Below the pieces are notes generated by a model. It was given only the letters and a program-made list of their open reading frames with translations. It was not told the DNA's origin and did no database searches. The position numbers and the translations under genes are program-made. A stretch of 64,000 nucleotides of DNA from Trogon surrucura (Eukaryota > Chordata > Aves > Trogoniformes > Trogonidae), in contig CM036618.1 in NCBI GenBank assembly GCA_020746105.1, positions 109,380,622 through 109,444,621 of the forward strand, read 5' to 3'. Shown piece by piece: positions 39,301 through 52,433 of the stretch. Position 1 is the first letter of the stretch. Each line of letters begins with the position of its first letter.

Positions 39301-41070
39301 AAAGTTTCTGCGCTAGCACAGGAGAGCTGTAATAAAGAGAAATGACACATTAATGTAGAAGCAGGCTCAAAGCCCTCAGATCTGAGCATCAAGGAACATT
39401 AAGGAAATCTAACATTTGATCCAGAGCTGGGCTACCTGGCCTGGGGAACCTCAGATCCAAAGTCATCATGTCTGCAAATTCTGGGTGCAGACTGTTTGAC
39501 TTGAGCTCATCTGTCCTTATGAGACAAATCCAAATAAATAATAATACCAAGGAAACTCATAACAAGATCTCAGCAAAATGTGGGGTCATGTGAAACAATA
39601 TAAATACTAGGTAATGTAAAACCTGGCTGAACAAAACACCCGCTAACGAATATGCCAAAAGCTATCCTGTACCAGTGATGGCAGAAGGAGGGAGAGATTC
39701 CCCACTTTCCCTATATTTTCCTATAAGTGTTTTCCTCTGAAAAACTACCTGTCTTTCCATATTCTGACATCTCAGGCTGAGGAAGGTACATAAGGAAAGC
39801 TCTGGGGATGTTCCAGGATTATGAAGTATTTAATCTCCAGGACACTTGTCTGAAGTCAGTTGAGACACTTCAGACAGAAATAGGTCCCATCCTAACAGAT
39901 AGTAAAGGGAACGTACAATATCTTCTAGCTGCTAATTCACAGGAGTCCAAAAAATCACCACCAAGAAGGTACAAACAAGCTTTTTATAGCCCTAGGAGTA
40001 AGGCTGAAGGATGAATAAACCACGGAAATGTTCTACAAAAGGTGAGGGGCCACTCCCTATACACTAGCAGACCTTATTTGCCCCAGCTAGAGGTCTAGGG
40101 GAGGAAGATGTTGTTCCTCCTGTACATATCTCCTTCAATGCTCTCTTTTTTATCAGATGAAGATGGTCTTCTCTTTCCACTGTATATCCTTGACCTTGCA
40201 TATGTTTGTTACCGAGTTCTTCACATCATGCTGTTTTGCTCTTTTTTTCCCTTGCTTGTTATAGCTTTCCTCAGCAAAGAGAGTCTCATGATGTTCTCTG
40301 TGGCTGGGAGGAGCTCCCCAAGCACACCCCCGGATCTCACTTGTTATTCTCTGTTGAATCTTTCTCGGGAAGCCCAAATGCTTAAACAAAAGTTGGCAGC
40401 GCGTAGGCTGACATGTGCTGCTCTCATGTTCGCTTGTCTGGTAGCTCCTGCTTTTAGCCCCCAGCCAGCCTGTGCTCGGGTTTTTTCTCTGCCTTGGAGA
40501 CTCTTCCGGAGCGCGTTGGCCATTTTGCTCTGAGTCTGTGTCTTAGTGAGAAGGGTGGGTACTGATTTGTACCCCTATATTTTATGAACATAATGTTAAT
40601 CTTTTGAATAGTGAGCTGCTTCAGGGCCACAGCTTGGTGAGTTCATTCACGCTGGCCTGGAAGTGAACTGGGGCCCAAACCCTCCTGTGAATGCCAGGCC
40701 AGGGGAGGCTGAGGCGACAGGCACCCAGCTCCGAGCAGGTGCTCATTTATTTCGCACGCAGCTACTGCTGGAGGTCAGGGCCTATTTATTGGAACACGAT
40801 GTGACTGCATCGCTTCTGTTAAAGTGCAAACAAAGAACAGTGTCATCCCAGTGACACTGAGAACGGCCCTTTTAATGAGGTGCATAAATAACAGACTGTC
40901 TCACTGGAGACCCATAATGGTGTCAGTACAAAACAGGGGACAGTAAAAAGGAGATGCCTCGAACTATCATATTAGATATGTTGTCTCTCTCTAGATTTTG
41001 TCTCAGAAAGCCCCTGTCACTTTTTGGGGGTCCTGCAGAATACAAGTGTTCGGTTTTGAAACTGGTATTT
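36385..41070. other. Intergenic region without supported gene
   Basis: No gene or clear repeat was recognised. A plus-strand open frame at 40108-40533 (141 codons) is hydrophobic near its start but has no known domain, and it is treated as chance. Sequence around 40640-40920 is of higher complexity and might be a conserved noncoding element, but this cannot be judged without alignment. Confidence 0.45.
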
Positions 41071-41160
41071 GTAGAATCATCAAAATGTTGGCTGAAAGTC
41101 CCCTCTGCATGTCTCCTGGTGAAAACATCTTCCCAAAAGTCCAACCTGGGCCTCCCAAGC
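41071..41160 (-). mobile_element. Internally deleted CR1 3' fragment
   Basis: On the minus strand a GGGAGGCCCAGGTTGGACTT block, typical of the CR1 3' UTR, is followed closely by GAGGGGACTTTCAGCCAACA and ATGATTCTAC, which resemble the CR1 end. The usual intervening 100 or more bases are missing, suggesting a deletion. Confidence 0.6.
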
Positions 41161-41520
41161 AATGAACTGTGGCCACCACCTCTTGAGTTGTCTGCTACTG
41201 CTGGGAAGTGTCCGTTGTATCTCTCCACTGGCTGGTTGCAGGCCACCACTAGCTCACCTTGCAGACACATCATTTTAGCCAAAGCAAGTCCAACTCCCCC
41301 CATCTTTATGAGGGTGTACATCCTGCGGGCCCCCGAAAACACGAGCAGGCCACATTGCATCCTGCCAGTTTCTTCACATCCCCCTTGGCCTGGGAAGGGG
41401 AGCCAAGGGCAGACACAGCAACCCAGGCATGGCCTCACCACCACCAAGCAGTCCAGAATAAATAACTGCTCTCAGCACGGGCTGTCTTCCTCCTTTCCAG
41501 CAACTCACAGGCTTTCTTTT

Positions 41521-41710
41521 TGTCAAAAGCCCCTCATGGGTTCTTTTCCTCCATGAAGTTATCCAGTTGCTTTTTGATCCTCTGTAAAGATTTGCCTCTA
41601 CAATCTTCTCCATCAAGGAGTTGTACAGCTTCCTTGCACAGTGTGTGAGGAACCACTTCCTTCTGCTTGTGAAGAACTTGCTAATTGCTAGTTTCATTTC
41701 TTGTTCTCGT
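41521..41710 (-). mobile_element. Ancient L3/CR1-like LINE fragment
   Basis: The minus strand reads as the 3' region of an old CR1-clade LINE. It has a block with TTCCTCACACACTGTGCAAG, then CTGTACAACTCCTTGATGG, then GCAACTGGATAACTTCATGG. The order and wording match the non-coding 3' part of ancient reptile CR1/L3 elements. It is strongly diverged, so it is older than the other CR1 copies here. Confidence 0.6.
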
Positions 41711-44700
41711 GCAAGAAAGCACAATGAACCGTTGTGTAGTATTTATTGTCCCCTTGCCCTTGATGATTTTCGAGATCTCTATAGAAGTGATAACAAAAGA
41801 GAAGACAAAACTACATGAGTAATACAAATGCTATATTTTGCTTTTCTGTCCCTTTGTTCCCTACAGCATGTGACTTCTCATGCTTCATTTCAGACTCTCT
41901 TCAGACTCTCCTTCGGCTCTGTGGCACTCCACCAGTAAACAGCAACTCAGAGTAACTGAAGCTATAAACAATCCTTTTCCTGCTCATTTGCCTGCCTTGT
42001 TCTGGCAATTTCTTAATGGTAAACATATGATTTACTGACACACTGTAGACAGCAATGTTCACAAGTTTAATTCCTTTCCTTTGAAAGACAGGCTAATGCA
42101 ATTTTCCTCTGGATTCCTCCAGGCCAGAGTCAAGAACTGCCACAGGCAGAGGTGCTATCAAGACCCCCAGCTGGATTATCATCAGAATTTCATTAGAATT
42201 ATGAATAGTGCTGCCAAAGAAATTGACTGAGGGAAAAAAACCCAACTTAATCTGTTAAGGAGATGCAAAGGAGAGCTGTAATTCTTTCATAAAGATTGCT
42301 TTGGCTTCTCACTCTGATAATCTGGTATTTGTGTTTATGAGGACAGTCATTATGCATCCTCAAGCGACAGTTTTAATGTCTGGTCAGCATATGCCGTTTA
42401 CATGATTTAGAAGTCACCAGTCTTGCGGGCAGTGTGACATTGAGCAAAGAACAGGGCCTGAAGGGAAGGAAATAACCTGCAGGTTAGGAACAACTAGCTG
42501 AATCCTACGAAAGCTCAGCTTGATCTCAAGAGGAGGTTTGCTACAGCAAGGGATTCAGGCTGGGTCTGAGGGTGTGGTACCATGTAAGCCATGTATCTGA
42601 ATCTGACACAGGTAGGAAGCCTCTGAGTCCTCAAAATCTTCTGTTCATTCAAGACCTACTAGAAAATAAGCTGGTCCTCTCCATGTGAGGGGGAAAACTG
42701 GTGCAGAATATAGCTGGTGGTGTCCTGCTAATATTGAAACAAGGGATTCCCACTCTTCACTCTGTTGATTCAGTTACTCTGAGTCTGTCTCTAATGGAGG
42801 ACAGTGTTTGTCTGAAGAATAAGAGATGATGATGCAGAAAAGACAAACAGCCTCTGTACGGGAAGTAGAATTACTGTGGGGCTGACAGTTACCCTTGCCA
42901 GGGAATTTTCCCATGCCTATTAGCCTATCCAAAGCAAACTAAGCTGCAGATTTTGGGGCCATGAGGTTCAAGGTGATCCCTGTTTAACACAGGGGCGTGC
43001 TGATAGGGAGGCAGCCTTGACTGTGAGAAGTATTATGCTGCAGAGACATCTCATGTGGAGGAAAGACTCTGGGGCTGTGCATGGAAGTGGAGACAATCCT
43101 GCAAGAGGGAAGAGGCCAGAGGAGACACGAGGCAACAGCCAGAAATGCTTGGTATGATCTTTTGTACTGATTGAGTGCAAGTTACTGTTGAGGTGATGCT
43201 TGGCCTACGGGTTGGGAAAACAAGTTGCTTGTGCAAGAGGTGGTAATTCACAAGGGGAGCTGGGTTTGGACTTCTCTTCCCTAATGCCTTGGTGAAGTCT
43301 CTCCTAAAATTATTGAACGGCACCACCTTGTGGGTGCCTGACGGTGATGAGACTTTACCATTTTTTTTCCAGACTGCCAGACTGCATTTGAATAGTGAGA
43401 CACGCAAAGGTTGATTTCTTCTCACGCTGCTTGTCAGGGGCTTGGCAGTCCTCAAGAACTGGTTTTCTACTGGTTTTCTGCCAGCTGACAGAAACAGGTT
43501 TGGGCATTTAGTAGTTGATTTTTATGGCTTAACTGATTTTGCCTTTGCTAGTGGTCTCGTTGGAGAGCTGTAAACAGTTTAAATAATTAGAGCTTTTCAA
43601 TTACAGAGGAAGTGCAGGGGAAAAACACTGAACTATACAGTAGAGTTTGTCTGTCCTGTACAAAATGTCTTCCTTCTTTCTAAGATGCGAAATTCCTGTG
43701 TCAGCCAGTCCGTGCCTCACAAAATGCACTAAACTCCTGAAAGTAAGGTGTAATGGGAGAATTTACCATATGTGCTATTGCGTTTGCCTTTAGGGATTAC
43801 CCTGGCAATGACAAAACACATCCTTAACTGCAGAGTTTCTGGAAAGCATCAAACATACGTTCATGAATAGAACAACAGGCTGTGTGCAATGAGACCAAGA
43901 CTTTCCAGAAGGCGTTGGCTGCCTGCTGTATATTTTATACAGCAGTAGGGTGCATGTTATTATGGATATGCAGGATCCCAGGATGCAAAATAGCCACTGA
44001 TGAGAGAGCCGGTGTGACTGTACCTGTATGTATGGAGACACTCCATGTATGAAGTACCAATTTTTTTTGTCCAAGTGGGATTATCACACATCACAGACAA
44101 CATAGCAGCTCCCTGAAATCTACCCAAATGAGATTTTGAAGGGGGAAAGAGATGTTGTCCTGAAAAAAATGACATATTGTAGCCTAGCCTACATCAAGAA
44201 AATGGAACAATCCTAAGCAGAATATAGGCAAGGTGAGCACACAAATTCATCCACTTCTATTACCCGTGGTGAGAAAAGCAATAATAATATAAATACAAAT
44301 GGTTAAACTGCCAATTAAATTTTTCAAGCCTGCTTCTCGAACTCAACTTTGGTTTTGGAAAAAGCGTTTTCCTTTTACAGCATTGCCCACCTAGACCTGC
44401 AAGCAGGGAGCAACTCTCTGTGTGTTACCAGTAACCTCAGTCATGCCCCAGGATCACACCAGCACAGGGGTTGCATGAGGACAAAATGAAAGACAGTCCC
44501 GTCCCTGGAAAGCCGACGACACTACGATAGACCAAGATGTAGAGAGAGGAAAGCATGGGCTATGGAAACAGCTGAAAACAGTGCTTTCTCCAGCCTCGAC
44601 AATGCAAGAGACTTTAAAGCAGGGACCTGGAAGGGAAAAACAAGCCAGTCTTAGAGACATTGCTGGAGTTTTCCTTTTCGCTGTCCCAGATGTGCCTATG

Positions 44701-47663
44701 TGGGAGAAAAGATGAAGATGCTCACTTGGAAATTCAGAAGAGAGATGACAGCAGTGACCTCCCTGGATCAATTAGACACGGATATCAATATCCAGCTGTT
44801 CAATGGCAGTGTGAGAAGGACGGGCATTTACAGGCTGAAGGGATGAGCAGTGAATGCAACCTCGACGAAAGGGAGCGAGGGAGCCCCTCTAGTGGGAGAA
44901 TCCGGGAAAGGCAATCGCAGCCGTCAGCTGGGAAAGTGATCCCTGCGGCAGTGTTCAGGATGGTTAGAAACTTAATTCAGGATAGTCCCAAGAAATGGAC
45001 AGTGTGGCATAATTTATATTATGTAAGGCAAAAAAAAAGAAAAAAAGAACTAAAAAAGGAGGGAAAAGTCCAACAATTTCTACCAAAATGACTGCAAGAA
45101 AAGTCTTTTTTTACTTGATACCTGGGGATGGAGTCAAGCCTGAGCACATGAGCAGAACATGCTGATCATGCACATGAGAGACTTTACGTCTGGCAGAAAC
45201 AGCAGTGTATTTCACACTCTTTTAGCCCAAACTCCAAAATTTGGCATTTATTCACCAAGTGCTAGGCAAGGTCATGGAGACACTGATCTATTCATACTAA
45301 AATATGGGGTCCACCTCTTGTGTGAATCTGAGGTAGCAGGAACAACTTGTAGCATATTAAAAAAAAAAACAACAACAACAAAAACCAAAACACGGAAAAG
45401 GAAGAAACATTGACTCCCTTTGTTATTTGAGAAAATCACTAACTCTGTTTCTACCTCAGTTTCCAATTTGTAAAGTGAGGGGTGAAGAGTAATTCTTCGC
45501 ATGACAAAAATCATGAATGCTCTGAAATGCCAACATACTTAAGACAGACAATCAGATTAGTTTCTGGCCCCGATATATAGTTACAATGATTTTTTACAGT
45601 TTGCAGATTGTGTTTAAGCTCTCAGCTGCTGCCAGATAGGACTGTGGACCAGCAGAGCCATGTGGGGAGAGGACAGCTCTGGCTGTGGAGCGGGCTTGCT
45701 CTTGACAGTCCCCTTCTCCTGCAGGAGCTGTGGCTGTCAAGGCCTCTGCCTGACGAAGAGAAGTCTTTGCTTTCATGGAGGAGGAAGATAATGCATGTTA
45801 CCCATCTGTAATAGTTTAACGCTTTCGATTTTGTGATGCAGCAGCACATTCAATATTTCCACCTATTTATGTAGTGCTTTTAGGGATGTATTTGACAGGC
45901 TTTAATGTAAACATGTCATTGCTGGCACCCAGGCAGCACTTTTTTTGGCATTGCTTTTACAGTGTCTTTACATAGAATGCATTGATGTGTGAATCGTGTA
46001 AATTCAGATTTTTTGCTTCGAGCAGATGTGACCCCTCAGTTTGAGCCTGAAAACAGTTGGGGTATTACGGGGATTTTAGTTACAAACCTCCAAGACAACA
46101 GTTTCAAATCTGGGTTAAAGTTAGATGCCTGTCTCCATGACAGATGGCCTTATTTTGAGAAGGAGTGAGTCCTGACAACTGGAGCTGGCTGGGAGAATGA
46201 ATTTCTGTTTCACAAAAATGGTTCTATTTTCAGGATATTTTCAGATGCCAGATCAAGATCTAGATCTCTGAATTCAAATATCATTTAGAGATGAGCAACA
46301 TTTCATCCTGGCAACATTAAGACTCTTGGAGATCCCTAGCTGCCATCGGTGTTTAGCCAGGCTGCTGAAAGAAGGAAGAGCCACAGCTCTGTTGCCACCT
46401 GCCTGACTGAGCTGTGGGGTGTCAGGAGTGAAAGCTGGCTGGGAGCCTTATTCAAGGGGCTGTGTGGTTCCCAGGCACTCCGCTGCTCGGGGAACAAGCC
46501 CGCATATGAGCCCATGGACTGTCCTTGGGACATGGGACAGAAAGGTTGTGCTGGGATATCCCTGGGCTACCCAGCAACCCTGAAGGGAAAAGAGCCAGAG
46601 AGAGGCTGTAATAGAAACGCCAATTTTTCTTCAGCCCTGCTAGGGTCAGACCTCACCAGAGGCTTTTCTGGAGCTCTTCAGAGGAGAACTATTTCCATTA
46701 AAATCTTCCAGTCTTCTCACTAAAGACTCCAGTACTTTTGAACAAGCAGTCACGGTCTTCAGGGTGCCCACAGCTCAGCTGACCTTCAGAAGGTGAGGTG
46801 TGTGCACAGCACAGTGCTACCCACACCACCTGATCAACAGCTCTGAAGGAGGAGTCCCCACTCATGTCACACAGGGTGGCTACTGAAGCGTGTGAAGCTG
46901 TGTGAGGTGTCTAATGCGGGTGCTAAGTCAGAAGCTTCAGCTTGTTTTCCCTGGCATCCAACTACTTTTGTGGAGAAGTGAGGGGCTTCAGTAGGTCCTT
47001 CTAGCAGCTCTGTGTAGGTGTTTGGAATCTTTAGCCCATCTCAGATGGCACTAAATGTTGCATTTAGGGATGGCAGCCCCATGTCATTGTCAACATCTTG
47101 GCCAGGCAAAGCAAAGTGAGGGCCACCTCAGGTACCTGCTGAGGTTTCACCAACATTCAGGATATCAGGGAGAGCAGCATCGCCCCAGCGTAACTCCTGG
47201 GCCCCTCAGAGCTGGGATTTTGGTTCACTGATCGCAGCGTGGTGCAGAAATGCAAATCTGAGACAAGGAGGAGGGAGAGGGGAGAAATCACGTTTGGTGT
47301 GCAATGCCCATGTCAGCTGCGGCACGTGCTGCGGAGCGAAGGGAAGCTTGCAGTCCCAGAACACGGATATAAGCCGAGGCCCTTCATTAGCCTCCAGTAT
47401 TATTAGGGTGGTACCCAGAGGAATTTTGTTGCCACTGGTGCATTTTTTATTCTGCGAATTATCTCATACTCCATTAAGAAAAGAGGGCCACGCTGATATT
47501 TTGGTTTAATTTCCACACCTTGCTGCTGAGATCTTGAACGAGTGTTTGCAAAGGCAGTGTGGCACGAGCCACTCAGAAAGGTGACTGTAAACATGTGCTT
47601 GTGCAGACTCCACTTTATAGATGGAAAGAGCTTCTACGTCCTAGGTTTTCACCTGAAAACAAC
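41711..47663. other. Intergenic region without supported gene
   Basis: No gene was recognised. The plus-strand frame at 44660-45091 (143 codons) is charged and has no known domain, and it is regarded as chance. Sequence near 42050-42420 has unusually mixed composition and several TAAT/ATTA and octamer-like cores, suggesting a possible distal enhancer. An A/CAA-rich run sits at 45359-45390. Confidence 0.45.
45359..45390. repeat. A-rich (CAA)n low-complexity run
   Basis: Poly-A followed by CAACAACAACA and further A-rich bases. It is simple repeat DNA, possibly an old retroposon tail, but no element body was recognised beside it. Confidence 0.7.
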
Positions 47664-48235
47664 TCTCCTGGTTTCATCTGGCATAGGGTTAATTTTCTTT
47701 CTAGTAACAGGTACACTGCTGTGCTTTGGATTCAGTGTGAGAATAATGTTGATAGTGTTGCAGTTGTTGCTAAGTAGCGTTTATCCTAAGCGAAGGATTT
47801 TTCCATTTCCCGTGCTCTGCCAGTGAGCAGGTGCCCAAGAGGCTGGGAGGGAGCGTGGCCAGAAGAGCTGACCTGAACTAGCCAGAGGGACATTCCCTAG
47901 CACACAACATCATGCCCAGTGTGGAAACTGAGAGGAGTTGGCTGGGGCAGGCAGGTCGCTGTTGAGACATTGGTCAGTGGGTGGTGAGCAATTGCACTGT
48001 GCATCACTTTTCTTTGGGTTTGTTTATCCATCTTTTTGTTATATTCCTTATCTTCATAATCATTATTATAATTATATTTTACTTTGTTGTAGTTATTAAG
48101 CTGTTTTTATCTCAACCCGCGAGTTTTGCGGGTTTTTTTCTGACTCTCCTCCTCATCCCACTGGGAGGGGAGAGGAATGAGTGAGCGGCAACGTGATGCT
48201 CAGTTGCTGGTTGTGGTTAAAGCCCAACCACAACA
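47664..48235 (+). mobile_element. Solo LTR of an avian endogenous retrovirus
   Basis: About 570 bp beginning near TCTCCTGGTTTCATCTGGCA. It contains GTTAATTTTCTTTCTAGTA, AGAATAATGTTGATAGTGTT and GAGCAATTGCACTGTGCATC, then a T/ATT-rich stretch, TTTATCTCAACCCGCGAG and a terminus CAACCACAACA. This wording and order match a very common bird LTR family. No primer binding site or viral coding sequence adjoins either side, so it is solo. A GC hairpin followed by a T run lies at 48114-48139. A short target-site duplication could not be defined because the right flank is A-rich. Confidence 0.8.
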
Positions 48236-51200
48236 AAAAAGAAAACAAAAGAAAGCCAACATTCAGCTGACGTGTATATTGAAGATTTAAGCCATCCCTC
48301 TAAATTCTGCTGAACACCTGAAAGTTAAGCTGATTTCTTTATGCCTCTTGCCTTGGTTACTTTGTAGTAAAAGTTACCACCAGTTATCAACTTTGTTGAA
48401 AAGATATAGTTTTGCTTGTGGTTGGCAGGAGACTCTTTTTAAACAGAATATTGGAGTGATTAACTTAAATCCTGCAGTATGCTGAAGAATGCAACATCCT
48501 TTGGGGCATTACTAATCAATATGTCAGTATGTTTAATAAGGCACAAACAGAATTTATTTTTTCTGTTCCGAATCAACTAGATATATGAGCCAGAGGCTTC
48601 AGGCAGTGAAAGGATAGCTTTGACTGTGAAGATCTTTAAATTCTCCTTTAGTGCTCGATTCAACAGCTGTTAGCTGGGATCTTCCTAAAGGCTGTTAGGC
48701 ACTAACAGCTGTTTCAAGGTTTCTGATATTTATGGTATCTTAGTATTGTCAGGCAGCTCAGAGGTGTCGAGGATGATATTTTCATGGGTGCTGATGTGTG
48801 AGCACTGAGGCAGCTCCCTCAAAAGTTCATGGTCCAAGCAAATGCTGCACCTCGATGGACTTAATGGGAAACCACCGTGTCCAAAGCATTTCTGAAGCAT
48901 CAAAATGCTTCTCCTTTAAGCAGCCTTAAGGAATTTCCTGCTTTCAGTTTGCTAGTAATCCATCCAGTATTGAACGAATTCTCACTGGCCAACTTCACAT
49001 TTACATTAAACCGTAAAGAAGAAGAAAACGGATGGCCACCTGCAGGTTAGCAGGCTGCAAAGTTATTATACTTGGTGGTGGAAGCAATTTGTCACTGACT
49101 GAGTCATCGTAAGTGCCCTGTTCAGGGAATCTACTATTCCAATACAATTCTTTGAGCAAAGCTTTAGAAATAATAATGTCCAGAAGAATCTTACTTGGAT
49201 AAATACAATTTTCAGGTATTTCTGAAGTTCTTATTGTTGGTGAGACTGTGCACTTAGCCCAGGTTAAAAGCCCATTGTGGAAAAACCCACTGGAAACTGC
49301 AGAGAATTTAGTGGCAAGTGGCTATCTTTGGCTCTGGATAAAGAATATTGTCTATGAGACAATGAAATACAGGGCTTGGAACTGGCACTCTCAACGACTG
49401 AGTTGACTTTGAAGTTTCTCTCAGACTCTGAGGCCTCAGAAGACTGCTAAGACTTTCCTAACAATTTTCTAATAATACTAAGGCTGAAGATGATTGTTTT
49501 CAGTAGCCTCCAGCAGTTAATTATGGGATTGTAACTTGGAGACTGTGAGGTTTAAGAAAGCCTCTCACAACCTGCATTTTCCCATTGTAATGGATTCAAT
49601 AAAAACAATTTAAAAAATATGTTCATCCCTTTTTGGACCATGAGTTTTGTCAAAAGATGCAATGAAACTGATACATTCTGCAAAGTGGCTCCATCTCGGC
49701 GCTGCCATTTCCCACACAAAAATACACAAATGTTAATTTTCTGGCAAGCTCTTGTTCACCATACCAATACAGCACTAGAACTACTACGAAGGTTCAGAGA
49801 AATTTATTATCATTGTGTTGGGAATCGCATAGCTATAGCTTTTTATTTATTTGCTATTCTACATGGTGGTAGGACCTTGGCTTCCCAGTTTTAGCGTAGT
49901 GTCAGCTGCTCCATACGGGCAGAACAAAGACCTTAATATTTACAGAATAAAAAAAATCTTACTTTGGAGACTGTAAAGCATTTAGTCTCACTGATATTGT
50001 GTAGCACTGAATTCCTGAGGTTAATTATGGGTTATGTGAAAAAGCATTGCTTTTGATTAGTTTTGGAAACTAAATGTATTCATGCCTTTCTGAGCGCTTT
50101 CTCGGGTTTTGTCTGTCTTGACATTTACACAGAGGTGTGGTAAAACAGGGCACAGATACCCGTAATCATCACGAGAAACGAAAACCTCAAACAATGTAAG
50201 ACTGTCTCACAATCTCAGCCATTCACCAGAAAAATAGCATCTGGTTCAATGTATCTGTAGGCACAGACTGTCTGCAAGGGGTTTTTGTTCTTTAGACAGA
50301 GCTCAGCTGACAGGTTACTTTCTGGAAGAGGCAGGGTAATCTGTCTATTTATGTACCGCCTTTGAGAGATGTAGTCTCAAATTAGGGCAGAAGCTGGGAA
50401 CTGAAACAAATGGGCTCTCGGAAATGGGAGACACTAGGATTTTTGGCAAGCAGGGTCTGTGCAATCAGATCTCAAAAGCATCTTCAGAAAATGGAATAAA
50501 ATGAGCTTTGTTTTCACAGCTGATTAAACTAAGCTGACATCGTCCAGACGCGTGTACTGTTTGATCTAACCTACATTTGAAGAGATGTATGACATTTAGG
50601 GGGAGCTAGAAACATCTTTATCCTTCCTTTGGAGTTATTCCAGTGTTTACTGAATGCTTGCCTTTAGAAATGGGCAATCCCTCCCCAGGACCTGGCAAAA
50701 GAAAAACATTTGATTCATGGTGGTAGGGATTCTGCCCTGATGAGCCTGCAGCACCCAACAGTCCCCAGGCTCTGACAACCCCACCAGCTGCTCACAGGCA
50801 GTTTCCCTGAAAACAGAGAGTTCAATAAACCAAATAGCTTATTTGGGCCCTGGATGCTGTGTCCCCATTCAGAGCACAGGCAGAAGGATGATATAAGTTG
50901 CACCTTCGTGTCTTCTCCAGCACTCTGAGAAATTTCACCCTTCAGTTCTGCCACCTTACTTGGGTCCTCCTCCTGACCCATCTCCTGGCCCAGCTCACTC
51001 TTGTCCTAAGCCCAGCCCAGCCTGAAACCTCAGCACTCATCTTCCTTGCTTGGGCTTGTTCAGACCTGCCTCCTGCAGCATTCCTCATGCTGACGCTTAG
51101 GAGGGAAATCGCTTTGGGAAAGACTCGATAGTCCCACATCCCTCATCTGAAGGTAAAGGAGGTTGTACCTCAAAGTGAGGGCCGCAGCTAGGATTATGCT

Positions 51201-52254
51201 GTAGGTCTCTGCCTTTCAGGTTCCATAGTGACAACCAGACAGGATTCATCATGCCTTTGTAGCTGGCCAGTGCTGTGCCGTTACACACATTGAGGTTATG
51301 TGTGCCAGAGGAGAAAAGAGTGGCTCTGAAAAAAAAACATTCAGCTTTCACCTGGGGTAGAGATAGAGACCTGCCATCTATTTTATAACTTCTGTTCCCT
51401 AAAGCAAGAAGATGGATTAAAGGAACAAATACTCACAGTAGCTCAAGAAATGCTGTTAAAAATTTCTGATAATTGCTGTGAAGGACCAGAGTTCAGAACT
51501 TCTCTAACTCCATTACACTTCATGCTTTGCTATCTGCATCTCTCTTAGCTGCTCTTTCCCAGACATGGGGGAAGTTGCACAAAGTGTTAGCACTAGGTGA
51601 CCACAATGTTACAATGCCTGGGATTTTTCTTAAGGATCTTGTAGGAAATGGAAGAAAACTCTGCAGATTCACCTAAGTAGTCTCTATAAATTATCCCATG
51701 AAGTTGAAGACACAGAAGATTCTGTGTCAAAATCTGTCTTCAGTCTGACACCTTCCTTCTTGCGCAGTTGTGGACACGCTCTCACATTTGTAGCAGGCTC
51801 CTCTTCAACATAAGTGCATTGCAAGGAAGCTCATCATCTGTCATTGCTCTCACGGGGCTCATGTGGCATTGATCTATGCTCTCGGTGGCCACCAAGCTGT
51901 GTTGCTGCTTCCAAAAGGCTTGCCCCCTATCAGGATCCACATATGCTGGAAGCATCTCCTACATCAAGGGCTCTCTCTATACCCCAGGGCTTAAAAGTGC
52001 ATGAAGGAACAGGCAAAGGGATCCTCAGCCCTCTTGATGTGTGTATTTTCTGCATGTGCTTGCTGTGGTAGAGCTCAGACTCATTACACTTGGAAAGCGA
52101 AGCACTAGGTGAAACTCGGACACAACAACAGGCTAATCCCTTTGCAGGCTGGATAAACGAGAACCTACAGACAAAAACACAGTGTTGCCCAGGCTCCCCT
52201 ACCTCTTGTGAGTGAGTGCTCCAGGTTTTGGCACAACATGCAGGTGAGCATCTG
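48236..52254. other. Intergenic region without supported gene
   Basis: No gene, RNA or recognised transposon was found. Open frames are under 95 codons and lack domains. Confidence 0.5.
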
Positions 52255-52433
52255 AATCAATCATAGAATGGCCTAGGCTGGAGGGGACCTTAGAGATCAT
52301 TTAATCCAACCTCCCTGTCATGGGCAGGGACGCCTCTCAACTGGATCATGCAACACATGAGGACCGAACGGGAATTGAACCTGCGACCTTTGGTGTTTCA
52401 GCACCATGCTCAACTGAGTGAGCTAAACCCGCC
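52255..52433 (-). mobile_element. tRNA-Ile-derived SINE with CR1 tail (TguSINE1-like), second copy
   Basis: This is the reverse-orientation counterpart of the copy at 19321-19501. On the minus strand it begins GGCGGGTTTAGCTCACTCAG and has a B-box-like GGTTCAATTCCC. It continues through GACAGGGAGGTTGGATTAAA to a CR1 tail ending near ATTCTATGATTG. Head and tail are both complete. It differs from the first copy by scattered substitutions, consistent with independent older insertions. Confidence 0.88.

Noticed and set aside
40108-40533. Plus-strand open frame of 141 codons with hydrophobic start
   Set aside because: No recognisable family, weak context, isolated in intergenic DNA.
44660-45091. 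Plus-strand open frame of 143 codons
   Set aside because: No domain, and it ends in a Lys-rich A-tract translation. Likely chance.
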